From the NCBI GenBank assembly GCA_963970005.1, contig CAXAMN010025694.1, positions 1,577,161 through 1,641,160 of the forward strand: a stretch of DNA of 64,000 nucleotides, in the 5' to 3' direction. The notes beneath the pieces were generated by a model. The model was not told the origin of the DNA. It saw only the letters and a list, made by a program, of their open reading frames with translations, and made no database searches. Shown here piece after piece: positions 1 to 9,697 of the stretch (positions within the stretch are counted from its first letter, which is position 1; every line of letters begins with the position of its first letter). This DNA is from Durusdinium trenchii (taxonomy: Eukaryota > Sar > Dinophyceae > Suessiales > Symbiodiniaceae). Made by a program: the position numbers and the translations under genes.

Positions 1-328
1 GCTACACTATAGTTGGCCCTATTTGCTTTTGCGGTCTCTCGACTTCTCTCGGTATCTTGGAAGCCTCAACCTTTGAATTAACACGATGATCACCCACAAG
101 TTCTTCTTGACCCGGACCCTTGCGAGTTCCCATATTTCAATATTTTCATGACAGCAACAGGGCTCTTGTGAATTGGACCTGCATGGTGCCAGCCGCTGCA
201 AACAATCTTTAAGAATTGGTGGTCATGAAGGGAACCTTAAGCATGGTCCATGGACATAGCTATACGCACACCTCAACGCTGGCCCATTGCCCGTGCATGC
301 ATGGATCAATTTCTTGTATAAACAGTGC

Positions 329-556
329 TCACACATGCGAAATCGCACGGTAAACAATGGAGGTCGCAGCGCAGCTTCCTGCATTGCAGCCTCCTACTCT
401 TGGAAGGCTCGCCGCTTGCCCCCTTTTTGGGAGTTGGAAACCATATTCATGATGTAAGCCTCCACCTCTGAAAGCCTGCTCGGGGGGATGCTGGCAAACA
501 AACTTCGGGGACTTCATGTCAACATGGTGTTCATACGAAACAACCTTCGTGAGCAC
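329..556 (-). other. possible coding exon, unknown
   Basis: An open stretch of 75 codons on the minus strand. It contains a segment rich in Cys, His and Gly (around VCQHPPEQAFRGGGLHHEYG). It lies in the same orientation as the other minus-strand exon candidates up to 5.9 kb and could be the 3' part of that unit. No family is recognised and no firm splice borders were found, so it may also be chance open frame. The surrounding 1-870 region shows nothing else that can be supported. Confidence 0.15.
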
Positions 557-869
557 TGCCTCGCATCTTCCCAGTCGTCAGCTGAGAAGTCGATGTGCTG
601 GGCCGGCTTATACGGTGCAGCGTCCTTTGTGAACACTTTGCGGACCTAAGCCCAACCATGCAGAATCTCAAGATAGGTTGCGCGAACAACAATTGAACGC
701 GGCACATGTTCTAGTCATGGGACAGCAGTTCCAAACTTCTGAGGGTAAACCTGCGTGCTCTTCAACGCTTTCCCGTTTCCTTTGAAACGGAGACGGCCAC
801 GAGCATCTCGATAGCGCACTGTGGACTCAGATTTTGGTAGGGCACCACGGCGTAGCTTCCTGATGGTCT

Positions 870-1127
870 CTATGAGCATTTCTGGTTGTTACTCCTTTCC
901 ATGCACAATAATAAAAATACATTGCGCCGAACACAACAAACAACAGAGTCCCAATATCCAAAAAGGGTCCGCTTCAGTTTGGCAATGCTGCTGGCATTGG
1001 AAAACAGCTTGACTGGTTTGGCAGTGAGCGCCCCAAACACCCCGAGCCAAGTGTGCACTTCTGTGATCCCACGGGTTTCCAAGAAGATGCGCAGGCGGTC
1101 ATGGAGATTGAACTGGGTCATGAGCAC
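870..1127 (-). pseudogene. coding remnant, unknown protein
   Basis: An 85-codon open stretch on the minus strand. Its first 55 codons read like real protein (a segment containing HDRLRIFLETRG, then VHTWLGVFGA, then KPVKLFSNA), while the last 30 look like intron or junk. The hydrophobic and charged residues alternate as in a folded domain. No start or stop context belongs to it as a single gene, so it is best read as one exon or a decayed fragment of a larger minus-strand gene. The function is not recognised. Confidence 0.3.
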
Positions 1128-1171
1128 ACATTAAGTGTATCAGACTTCACATGCGCAACACATGACAGACT

Positions 1172-1540
1172 TCACTGCATAATGCACAGCAGCTTAAGGC
1201 AACAACAATGCTTTGCAAAGGGTTCTCCAGGAGAAAATACCCTCCTCGAAACATCGTGGCCATCATAAGCAAGGTCACCTGATGTCGGTATATGGTGCCA
1301 AGATACAGATACACGTAAGCAGGCATATGTGCTGCAAAACAAGAATAGCTCCGTGGGAACAAAGGCCAGTACTCGTGCTATCATAATGTTGGCATCAACC
1401 ACATTCTTGTATCGCCTATGCAGCGGAGGGCAATTAACTTGCAAGAGAAGGTTCGAGCTCCTCCTGACAATGCAAGCAAGAGACGTATTGCCCATTGGGC
1501 ATTCCTTGCTTCGGCCAGTCGACCCACCTCGAGGTTGCAA
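1172..1540 (-). other. possible coding remnant, unknown
   Basis: A 122-codon open frame on the minus strand next to the 870-1127 remnant and in the same orientation. It has a plausible helical stretch (around KNVVDANIMIARVLAFV) followed by a Cys-rich, lower-quality tail. Other frames over the same bases are also open for 60 to 80 codons, which weakens the case. No domain is recognised. The stretch from 1541 to 2990 has further overlapping open frames on both strands (notably 2211-2660 minus and 2122-2472 plus), but none could be preferred. Confidence 0.15.
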
Positions 1541-3008
1541 AGTTGATTGGATGCATACTGTGTGCTATAGCTGTAGCTAGCGGGATGTGCATATTGAATA
1601 GATCGATGATGCAATGCAAGCTTCTTTTTCACTCTCCCAAAACTACCAAGAGAGGTTGACAGGACAAAAGACGGAAAGGTTTAATATTGGTCCTTGTTTG
1701 ACCTTTCGTTCTTATGTCCTGCAAACCTATAATTGGTACGTGAGCCAAGCCGCGACTGATCACGGACCAAGAACTGCAGACAGGCCCTCCGGCCACAACA
1801 CCTCCTGCGTGTAAGGATATCATGGGCAGTCACTCCCACCCACCCGTTCAATGATCTCCTTTACTCAGGCAAAGCACTGCCCAAAGGTGTTGCGTAAAGC
1901 CTTTGGGGGTCAAGATGTCCTTAGAATCTGGTTCTGTGCTGCTGGCACTTTATGAAAATAAGTTCTCTTGCGCAAATGTGCCTGACATGGCCTAAGAGTC
2001 ATCATCTGGGCTGATCTCTATGTCCAGGGCTGCAGCTCGAAGACCACACCTCCGGTAAGACCTGGAAATGGCCATTTGGCCAGCAAAGATTTCCACCACG
2101 TCGTAGCGATCCTTCGCAAGCTTGAAGGCCTCAAGCCCACAGACAGCAAGGTGGGGTAGGTGTCCGGAAAACCCTCTTTTCTTTCCAACAAAGGACCCTG
2201 TGCGGACACCTCAAAAAAGGTCTGGTTTCTTTCGATTTTGTGGGTCGGCTGACCCTAATGTTTCAATTGTGAGAGCCAAGAGTGTAGGGCATACTGCAGC
2301 ACAATCACTTGCAAACCAGGCGCAGCCTCCAAAGCCATCATCAAGCGGAACAAAGCCACAGGCAAATACCCGGGGTGAGAGCGGCGACTCACGGATCTTG
2401 GAATGCTTTGTCCAGTGCATTGGTCTCGAGGTGTCCTCTCTAGGGATGACTTTTCCTTGTTCTGGATTCTGAATTGATGAAATGCACAGGGCCCTTTCAA
2501 GCATCGGTGAAGAAAACAGCACAGTCCTCTTCTGTGATTTTGCTTTCCTCTCCATGGCTGACAGCTCCAAGAAAACCACGTGAAGGTTGCAAGGGCAAGG
2601 TTCCAAAAAGACTGCGCTCGATGCTCTGCGTATTAGGTCCCCAACGAGAAAGTCTGGCATACACAGCTAGCTGTTCAAAAATGCTTGCAGTGCTCAAGCT
2701 GACCTGCAAACTTGCATGCGCTGCGCTAAAAAGTCAAGATTTTTGCATTGCTCTTGAAGGCTGCCCAAATCATGCGTCTGATGCATGATGCTCCCCTGAC
2801 TCTTGCAGGAAATCCCACAAAAGAAATTAAGGCCCGTAGCCTGCCAATCAGAAATTTCAGCACATGAACAAACATCAACATTGCAAGGTGCTTCCAAAAT
2901 ATCTCTACACGCAGGCAGGCACATACAAGTGACACATCTCACGACTCGGTGGCGTGAGCATTTGATGGAGAACCCTCAGCCTTGGCCACCGGTGCAGGGA
3001 CCTCAGCT

Positions 3009-3893
3009 TCAGCAGACCTTCTTGGTCCTCGGCTTCCGGAATTCACCACAGCGTTCGTCCACGACTCCGTAGGTCTTGAAAATGAAGGTGGCTTCTTTGC
3101 CAGCTTTCCTGGCTTCATCCTTCGATCGGTGTGCACCCATGGCCTTGCGATAAGCGCTGGAGTAAACCATGTTCACTGTGACATGCGGTGGGGGTGCCTT
3201 TGCATTGGGAGGCTTCGGAAGATCAATTTCCTCTTCACCCTTCTTCGCAGCCACACGAGGCCGCTTCCCAGCCGGAGGCTTCTCCGTGTTCTTCTTGACA
3301 GCTTTGGATGCAGAGCTGAAACTTTTGCGCTCGTCCTTCTTGGCGCGCTTGCGGCCTGGCTTCTCAACATAGTCCTCCTTCCAGTAGGCCCAGTCATCAT
3401 AGTCGCTCTCCTCCCAGCAGGCCCAGCCATCATAGTCGTTCTCCCACCCGTCGTAGCCACTCCACTCCCATGCCCCAGAATCATAGGCATGGCCATCCTC
3501 CCAGTCAGGGGCATGCCACTCAGACCCATAGCTAGTCTGCCACTGCTTCCAAGCCTCCATGTCTTCCGAAGTTTCCGATGAAGAAGATGGTGCAGCCTTG
3601 CTGCTCCTGGCTGAACGCTTTCGCTTTGCAGCCTTCTTCCCAGCCTTCCTTTTTTTCTCATTCTTCGCTCCATTCTTCTTGCCCTTCGTTGTAGCTTCCT
3701 TGTCCGCCTGCTTCGGTTTGCGCCCACGTCGCTTTCCTGCCATCTCCCCTTGCTTTGCGAAGACAGGTGGCTCACGAGAGTTGAGTCTTGCTATGTAATC
3801 ATCCAAGATGTGGTGCTCAACCACTTCGAGGGGGTACTTGGCCTCACCATTGCCCGGCTCACTGGCCTCGGACTGATCTTCAAAACAGTAGTA
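3009..3893 (-). CDS. AT-hook, Lys-rich and Trp/Asp/Tyr-rich protein, last exon
   Basis: An open frame of up to 301 codons ending in a stop at 3009-3011. In order it holds an AT-hook-like core KRRGRKPK (about residues 60-68), a very Lys-rich tract (70-110), a striking low-complexity block dominated by Trp, Asp, Tyr and Gly (about 119-185), a second basic tract, and a C-terminal domain with the motif VNMVYSSAYRKAM and ending GEFRKPRTKK. The layout suggests a nuclear, DNA-associated protein; that is inference. The first 50 codons may be read through an upstream intron: an in-frame ATG at 3743 just before the AT hook gives a 244-residue protein, and AG acceptors lie around 3855-3893. Exons at 3990-4348 and 4600-4914 probably precede it. 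The function is unknown. Confidence 0.55.
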   Translation of the reverse strand, partial: YYCFEDQSEASEPGNGEAKYPLEVVEHHILDDYIARLNSREPPVFAKQGEMAGKRRGRKPKQADKEATTKGKKNGAKNEKKRKAGKKAAKRKRSARSSKAAPSSSSETSEDMEAWKQWQTSYGSEWHAPDWEDGHAYDSGAWEWSGYDGWENDYDGWACWEESDYDDWAYWKEDYVEKPGRKRAKKDERKSFSSASKAVKKNTEKPPAGKRPRVAAKKGEEEIDLPKPPNAKAPPPHVTVNMVYSSAYRKAMGAHRSKDEARKAGKEATFIFKTYGVVDERCGEFRKPRTKKVC

Positions 3894-3989
3894 CTCGCGC
3901 AATAGAATTCTCACTCAAGCTTACGAACACTAGGCTCATGTACATGCTTTGAACATATACAGGAAAAATTAAGTCGGGGCACAGAAGTT

Positions 3990-4348
3990 GCAGCAATCCG
4001 CAAGCCGGTCTCATCAGCGCAGCCTTCTCCCACAGCCACATCTCTGGGAGCTTCAATGTCAGCCAGGTCGTGACCACGCCCTGAGCCGCCGTCAGCGGGA
4101 GGCTGCAAAGCAATTTCTTTGACGTCACTGGGAAGTTCTGTCACAGGAGACTCTACTCCACCGACTTCGGGTATTTGCGAGTCTGTCGTGAACTCCTCCA
4201 ACTCTGGCCCCGTCATGTTCTCAACAATCCTTTCGTATTCTGCTTTGAGGCCATTTGTTGAGGGCGCTGCACCATCCTGACCCTCATCCTCTGATGAGCC
4301 AATCTCAAGGACCTCTGGCTTGACTAACTTGAAGTCTGCATTCGAATC
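3990..4348 (-). CDS. acidic upstream exon of the AT-hook protein gene
   Basis: The minus-strand reading frame is open from a clean acceptor (GCTGTAG then GATTCG, exon from 4348) through an acidic, Ser/Pro-rich segment. It includes LEIGSSEDEGQDG, EYERIVENMTGPELEEF and a Gly/Asp-rich run. Quality falls after about 3990, where an intron to the next exon (3893 downward) probably begins. It shares orientation and composition with the flanking exons, so one multi-exon gene is likely. No domain is recognised. Confidence 0.4.
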
Positions 4349-4379
4349 CTACAGCCAGCAAAACATGACCATGGTTGCT

Positions 4380-4513
4380 AATTTTCCACTTAGATTGGCC
4401 TGCGAAAAAGGACCCCCACAAGTCCGGCTTTCCCCCTTCAAAACCTGCGTTTCAGGCAGGTTGACCTGGACTTGTGGGGGTCTTTTTTCGCAGGCCAACC
4501 CAAGTGGAAAATT
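4380..4513. repeat. foldback (MITE- or introner-like) element in an intron
   Basis: Two arms of about 47 bp, 4380-4426 and 4466-4513, are inverted copies with about four mismatches. The shared core covers TTGGCCTGCGAAAAA, one variable base, then GACCCCCACAAGTCC. A loop of about 40 bases separates them. The unit lies in the putative intron between the exons at 4600-4914 and 3990-4348 and sits only 32 bases from the acceptor of the latter. It looks like a short non-autonomous terminal-inverted-repeat element. Dinoflagellates are known to carry intron-generating elements of this general build, but that link is inference. Confidence 0.8.
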
Positions 4514-4599
4514 GCATGGTACATACAAGTCGTGCGTGCAAACACAAACGCCACAGGTTAGCTGTCCTTCCGCTCACTGGATGGACGAAGAAGACAAGG

Positions 4600-4914
4600 A
4601 GATGCAGACTGTTCTGCCATGTCCATCTCCTTCAGCATGGCAATCTCATCTGCATCCAGCTTGCAGCCGTCAATCTCGCAGCCGTCGGTGTCATTGCCAA
4701 TAGGCTCCTCCTTGGAACCGTCAGTCAATCCCGGTGCCTGAGCAGAGTCCTTAGCATCAGCTCCAATCGAAGCCTGGTCGACGGAGCCTGAGCTGCCCCT
4801 GCATGGGGTCGGCACAGGTGTACTAGTAGTGGTAGCGGCCTCCTTCGTGACGCTGCCTTGGTTCCCGCAAGCTGGCCCCATGCCTTTGGACATATCATAT
4901 GCGAAGATATACAA
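4600..4914 (-). CDS. probable 5' exon of the AT-hook protein gene
   Basis: The minus-strand frame opens at an ATG near 4914; a second ATG a few codons in, giving MSKGMGPACGNQG, may be the true start. It continues through a Thr/Ser/Pro-rich and then acidic region with repeated Asp/Gly/Cys (NDTDGCEIDGCKLDADE) and a short helix LKEMDMAEQSA. The frame continues to a stop at 4558, but the last residues look intronic. The donor is not clear. The composition matches the downstream acidic exon, which supports one gene, yet no domain is recognised. Confidence 0.4.
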
Positions 4915-4925
4915 CTAACATACAA

Positions 4926-5210
4926 TTAACATACCTGCGTGTACAAATACGGGACATGTGACATTGCAACTGGGGCACGCAGGGAAATCACACTGTAGTA
5001 CCCTAGAGGCGTAGGTAACACTTTCACATCATCCCTCTCAGAGTCGCTCTCCACTGTGACCAACAGAGACACCTTCCTTTTTGGTCGAGCTTTGCGAGGA
5101 TTCGCTTGCATAACTTGATTCAATCTCAGAAATGCGGGAGAGCCAGAGTCTCTTTCAACACCTTTGCGCCAATACCGCCGCGCATAGCTCAGCAAACCAA
5201 CCAGCGCCAC
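4926..5210 (-). other. possible exon, unknown
   Basis: An open minus-strand frame of 94 codons. The central part reads plausibly: FLRLNQVMQANPRKARPKRK, then VTVESDSERDDVKVLP. A basic stretch is followed by an acidic one, as in nuclear proteins. Both ends look non-coding. It may be an exon upstream of the AT-hook gene or an independent fragment. No family is recognised. Confidence 0.25.
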
Positions 5211-5239
5211 CGTTTCCTAGGACCCAGACTTGCCAAGAG

Positions 5240-5734
5240 TCATGCGCGCGCGTGCAAACTCAAAACGTATAGGATTGCAACGCCAGATCCAACAAAGCAT
5301 ACGTGCAACCGAACAACCAGATCGCACCATCGTTTCTTCACACGGAGCGTTGCCCCCCGCGATGCCCCACGCGAGAGTGCACCCATGAAGCTGTCATCTA
5401 TATTGCTGAACATATGCTTGAGGGTGCTCACGCTGAAATCACCTGACTCCCCATCATGTGTGCGCAGGCTTCGTATGCATGGATAACACTGTATACACTG
5501 ATCACTCATAATGAGCCGCGCACCTTTGGGGCACAGTTCAAATAGGGAAACGATGAGCTCGAAGTGGTTCATCATATCCATGTATGTGAATTCGCCGGCG
5601 GTCTCGACTTTAAACAGTGTATTCAATGGTGGCTTGGTTTGGCCACATAGCTGAAAGGTTTCCGCAGACAAGTGAAGTTTCAGAAGACCTGAGCTAAATA
5701 AGTGCTCAAAAAGCAGTACACTGTCACTGTACAT
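5240..5734 (-). other. possible exon, unknown protein
   Basis: A 164-codon open minus-strand frame, the longest in this part of the window. The segment from about codon 5 to 130 has protein-like composition (for example LKLHLSAETFQLCG, FTYMDMMNHFELIVSLFELC), with four Cys close together around SDQCIQCYPC. The last 25 codons look non-coding. A further open stretch at 5736-5927 minus (IDLCGDMSVGKEEEMASN) could be an adjoining exon in another phase. No homology is recognised. Confidence 0.3.
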
Positions 5735-6367
5735 GTCACAGAGAGCTAGGCTGGTGTGCTAGCAAGTTGCTAGCCATCTCCTCTTCTTTTCCCACGGACA
5801 TGTCACCGCACAAGTCGATTAGAAATACCCACCGCACAATACCAAACACGAGCCCGTGCTGCAGTGCAAGGAAAACTGTTGTTATCACGGTGCGCGAGCG
5901 TGACAAGCACTCTGAGTGTTCATGCATACTGTATACTCCTGTTTGTCACGTGAACGTCACGCCTTGGCGTCGTTGGCCAGGCGCCATTGAGCGGCATGGC
6001 CACTATGATCCGCGCTGTGGGGCGCTGACATGTCACATGCAGAGGTGGTGCCATCACCATTGACAATCTAAATGGAAGGTGGTGCCATGACCGCTGTCCG
6101 AATTAAATGAAAGTCAAGTAAGGTTCCTTTTAGTGCTTTAAGGTTCTTCATGCACTTCATTCTTCGACATCCGTGCCGGGCGCACCACCTCGAAAGCAAG
6201 AGTTTCAAAGACCTGAGATTGGCAGCAAAGATACGAAACCTTGGCGGGGCAGGAAGGAGGGAGACCAGGTTGAGGAGCATCAAGACGAAACCTTTTCTTA
6301 GAAAAACATAAAAGGAATCAGCAAGGGCGACCCCTCGGTGGGACACCCCCAAGCCATGGTCCAAAAT

Positions 6368-6466
6368 GGTCCCAAGCCCCATGAGGGGTCATGAGGGGTC
6401 AAGAATCTCAAAATGTGATAGGGGTGTGCATCTGAGACCCCAGGGGTGTGCATATGAGACCCCACG
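6368..6466. repeat. short direct repeats at the left edge of the AT-rich island
   Basis: Two short direct repeats lie side by side: CATGAGGGGT occurs twice in about 20 bases near 6380-6400, and GGGGTGTGCAT followed by TGAGACCCCA occurs twice at about 6421-6464. They sit immediately before the sharp switch to AT-rich sequence at about 6475. They may be duplications generated around the insertion, or a local repeat into which it went. Confidence 0.6.
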
Positions 6467-6480
6467 AGCCTTTGGGATCT

Positions 6481-7075
6481 TTATTTTTTTTAATTTTTTT
6501 AAATTTTTCGGAGCCTCCGAAAATTTAAAAAATTTAAAAAGTTTAAATCGTAGAACTGTTCTCAGAGATCACCAGATTTTCAGATGATTTAAAAATTTAA
6601 AAAGTTTAAAAAATTTAAAAAATATAAATCGAAATCTTTTATATTTTTTAAATTTTTTAAATTTTTCAAGGCTCCGAAAAATTTAAAAAATTTAAAAAAT
6701 TTAAATCACAATCTTTTATATTTTTAAATTTTTTTAAATTTTTTGAACTTTTAAAATTTTTAAATCATCTGGAAATCTGGTGATCTCTGAGAACAGTCCG
6801 ATTTAAATTGTTTAAATTTTTTAAATTTTCGGAGGCTCCGAAAAATTTAAAAAATTTAAAAAATATAAATCGAAATCGTTTATATTTTTTAAATTTTTTA
6901 AATTTTTCAAGGCTCCGAAAAATTTAAAAAATTTAAAAAATTCAAATCGCAATCTTTTATATTTTTTAAATTTTTTAAGTTTTTCAAGGCTCCGAAAAAT
7001 TTAAACAAATTAAAGAATTTAAATCGTAGGACTGTTCTCAGAGATCACCAGATTTCCAGATGATTTAAAATTTTA
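6481..7075. repeat. AT-rich inverted-repeat array
   Basis: The region is built from runs of AAATTTAAAAAATTTAAA interrupted by GGCTCCGAAAA or its complement. A distinctive 37-39 bp unit around CTGTTCTCAGAGATCACCAG occurs at 6551-6590 and 7028-7066 in direct orientation and at 6762-6798 inverted. The array can therefore fold into several long hairpins. It abuts the 3' end of the replicase remnant and probably belongs to the viral element's terminus or to an AT-rich satellite next to it. No coding sequence is seen. Confidence 0.85.
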
Positions 7076-7120
7076 AACACTCGTTGCTCACCAACTCTGT
7101 TCTCTGCCACTCATGTATTG

Positions 7121-9305
7121 TTATATTGCCGCTTTTTGATGTCCCCTGTCACAATATGCATATTTAAAATGCTTGTCTGCCACTTTCTCACTTATAACTC
7201 TTATATTTTCTTCATCCTTAATGTCCTGTATCTTTATCATTCCACCCGTCACTTCTAAAATCTTCCACCTGATATTCACATTAAACTTTCCTTCCTTTTC
7301 ATGTCTGTAAAGTCTGCATATCAAAATCTCACCTGCTTCATATTTATCTTTCTTGCCTAGTCTCTTTCTGACTTCATGTGCCAGAGCTTGGCACCTGATG
7401 TTGGTATGAGCTATGTTGTTTTCACTCACCATAATATCAGTTGTAAACTTAAAATGCTTGGCTACCCAATCTGAAATCTTCATGTCTTTATCCAAAGGTC
7501 ATCATATATGTTCCTCTCACCTGCTTCAGTGTCTTTGCCCCCTGCTCTCTTACATGTCTTTAAAAAGATGTTATGTTTAAATAGTATGTCAATACAATTA
7601 TCAACATATTCTTCAACATTCTGACAGTTAGTATAAGGCTCTATGCTTGGAAGTTGTTTGACATCACCTGCTCCAATGATAATTTTATTAGGATTCTTCA
7701 GGGTAAACTGCCTTATCTTGTTCAATATGAAAGGTGAAGACATATAGATTTCATCAAAGACTATTGCATCAAACCCTGAATAATCATACTTTGGTAGGCT
7801 GTTTGTTTTATCAATGCCAATGCCAAAGAACACATTCAATGTCACCGCTTCACATTCAATATCCTGTGTTAACATATTCTGAGGAACTATAAATAGAGTT
7901 TTGTAGCCCATCTTCTCCAGATGTTTGCCTATATAACTCTTGCCACTTTCTGCATATTTGGCTCTAATCATCACCCTCTTCTTTCTGATTATGTGTTCAC
8001 ATATCTCTTATGTGTTCCATTCCTCCTCTACTTCAATACTTTCATTTTTGTACGCCGGCTTTTTTATCAACTCATTATGTTTCCATGCGTACCAGCCAGA
8101 AGAATATTTTACCATCATCTTTTCAACTCTCCAGTTGCCAATCTCCCTTCCAAACTCTAGTATCTTTCTAGCCTTCTTTAAGTCTGTCTTGGCTATGTGT
8201 AGTGCATCAGTTTTTATAGCATATACGTTGATGCCCTTTTCTTTAAGCCTCTCCATTGCATCATACATACTGTAGTTATGATTTTGCAACAGCAGTTATT
8301 TAATATACCGAAACCCGTTCATTAACTGCTTCTGTCCTGAAATTAGTAATGTTTGGTTGTTCTGTTTCTTTCTTTGGGGTCACCCCGCCCATCCACCTCT
8401 TCATATTCAACATCATCTAAGGTATAGATTTTGCCCCCATACTTGTTCTGATAGTAGAGTGCCTCCTTAAGACTATCAAAAATCTTGCTCTTATTTAATT
8501 TGTTGTAGCCCTTTTCTAGTAGACCAAAGGTAATGTTTGCAATGGTCTTCTTAATCATATTGTTTGAAGTTTAATCTTCACTGATTTTTGCATTATATAA
8601 TTATTCAATGGCTTTCTTGTACTTCACCTTGTGTACATGAGAAGGCGTCTTATAGTATAATATTGTCATAACTACTCCTCTCTTGGCTAACTTCTTCAGA
8701 TGCAAACCATAAACCAAGTTAAACTTTTTGTTAAAGAATATGTTTCCATGACATGCCTGAACTAAATACAGTGTATAATCGCCCAGATTTCAAGAATAAC
8801 ATTCCAAATCATAGGGCTTCCAAATATCAAACTCCCCGAAGACAGGAATGTTTGGAATCTCACTGGCTGAATGAGTGAATGCTTCCTCTTGTCAGTACTG
8901 CATGTCTCACTATCTCTTATACGGTCATGATGTAGGTGGCCATTCTTTATTGTCATCAATTTGAATTGACCATTTGCTACTATTGTCCTGCTCTCATCCA
9001 ATATTTTTACATCGGTTTCATTGTAGTCTGATTTATGATTTTCAGAAATAAGTCTCATGAAACTTGAACATCTCATCACTAACTCTGTTATATTTCTCCT
9101 CTGTATTTACTGCTATGTCTTCATCAATCTTGTTTGTGTTTAAGTCTTGACTCACTATAGTGTAATCATCTTTTTTCCTGTCTGGAAGGCTTCCAGTTAA
9201 TGTTTCATTTTCTCCTATCAACCCTGCTATTTCATCATATGTTGGTCGCCTCTTCAATTCATATTTTGAATAAGGATTTATCATTTCCAATGCCATAGTT
9301 GCCAT
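7121..9305 (-). pseudogene. viral replicase remnant: DNA-polymerase-like palm plus SF1 helicase
   Basis: Reading on the minus strand, the N-terminal piece (9305-9042) contains RPTYDEIAGLIGENE. A middle piece around 8890-8600 has plausible palm sequence with in-frame stops at about 8601 and 8571. At 8558-8520 the motif KTIANITFG fits the family-B polymerase Kx3NSxYG pattern. At about 8230-8200 VYAIKTDALHI sits where motif C (YxDTDS) is expected. After an in-frame TAA at 8008-8010 the same frame continues into an SF1 helicase: SGKSYIGK (Walker A), VFDEIYM (Walker B), GAGDVKQLPS (motif III). A frameshift near 7490 leads to the last piece, 7495-7121, ending with a decayed YAYCDRGH motif. At least three stops and two or three frameshifts make it non-functional. 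The polymerase call is less certain than the helicase call. Confidence 0.65.
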
Positions 9306-9339
9306 ATATTAATATGTTAGGTAAACATGTTAATATATT

Positions 9340-9495
9340 TATGCAAAAAAATAGGCCTTTAGGTTGCTTAATGCTGTGTTCTTTTGTGTTGTGCGGTAGG
9401 TTGTCTCTTTGGACTTCACCTCTCAACCTGTCCAGTTCATTTTGATACTTTGACCTAGCATTTGCTTGTATCATGTCCTTTCTTAATGCTACCAT
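9340..9495 (-). pseudogene. small ORF of the virus-like element
   Basis: The open frame begins at about 9495 and reads well for about 47 codons (MVALRKDMIQANARSKYQNE, then a charged helical stretch) before running into AT-rich low-complexity sequence near 9350; its stop is at 9259. It lies between the replicase and capsid remnants in the same orientation. It may be a small accessory protein or the decayed start of the replicase. The bases 9500-9690 are AT-rich and hold nothing recognisable; they are the intergenic gap between the two viral genes. Confidence 0.3.
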
Positions 9496-9697
9496 GCCTC
9501 TCTTGCATTTCTTAACTTAAGTTCCTTGTGTAAATGCTCCAGATAACTTGTATCTCTCATATCAAATGAACTAAAAATTACTAAAAAATTTGTGAAGATG
9601 TGCTTTAGTGCCTGTTTTGTTGTTGTGTTTATGATACTTAAACATTATTAATATATTTTGTTTTAGACAAATGTATTAATAATGTAGACTTATTATT

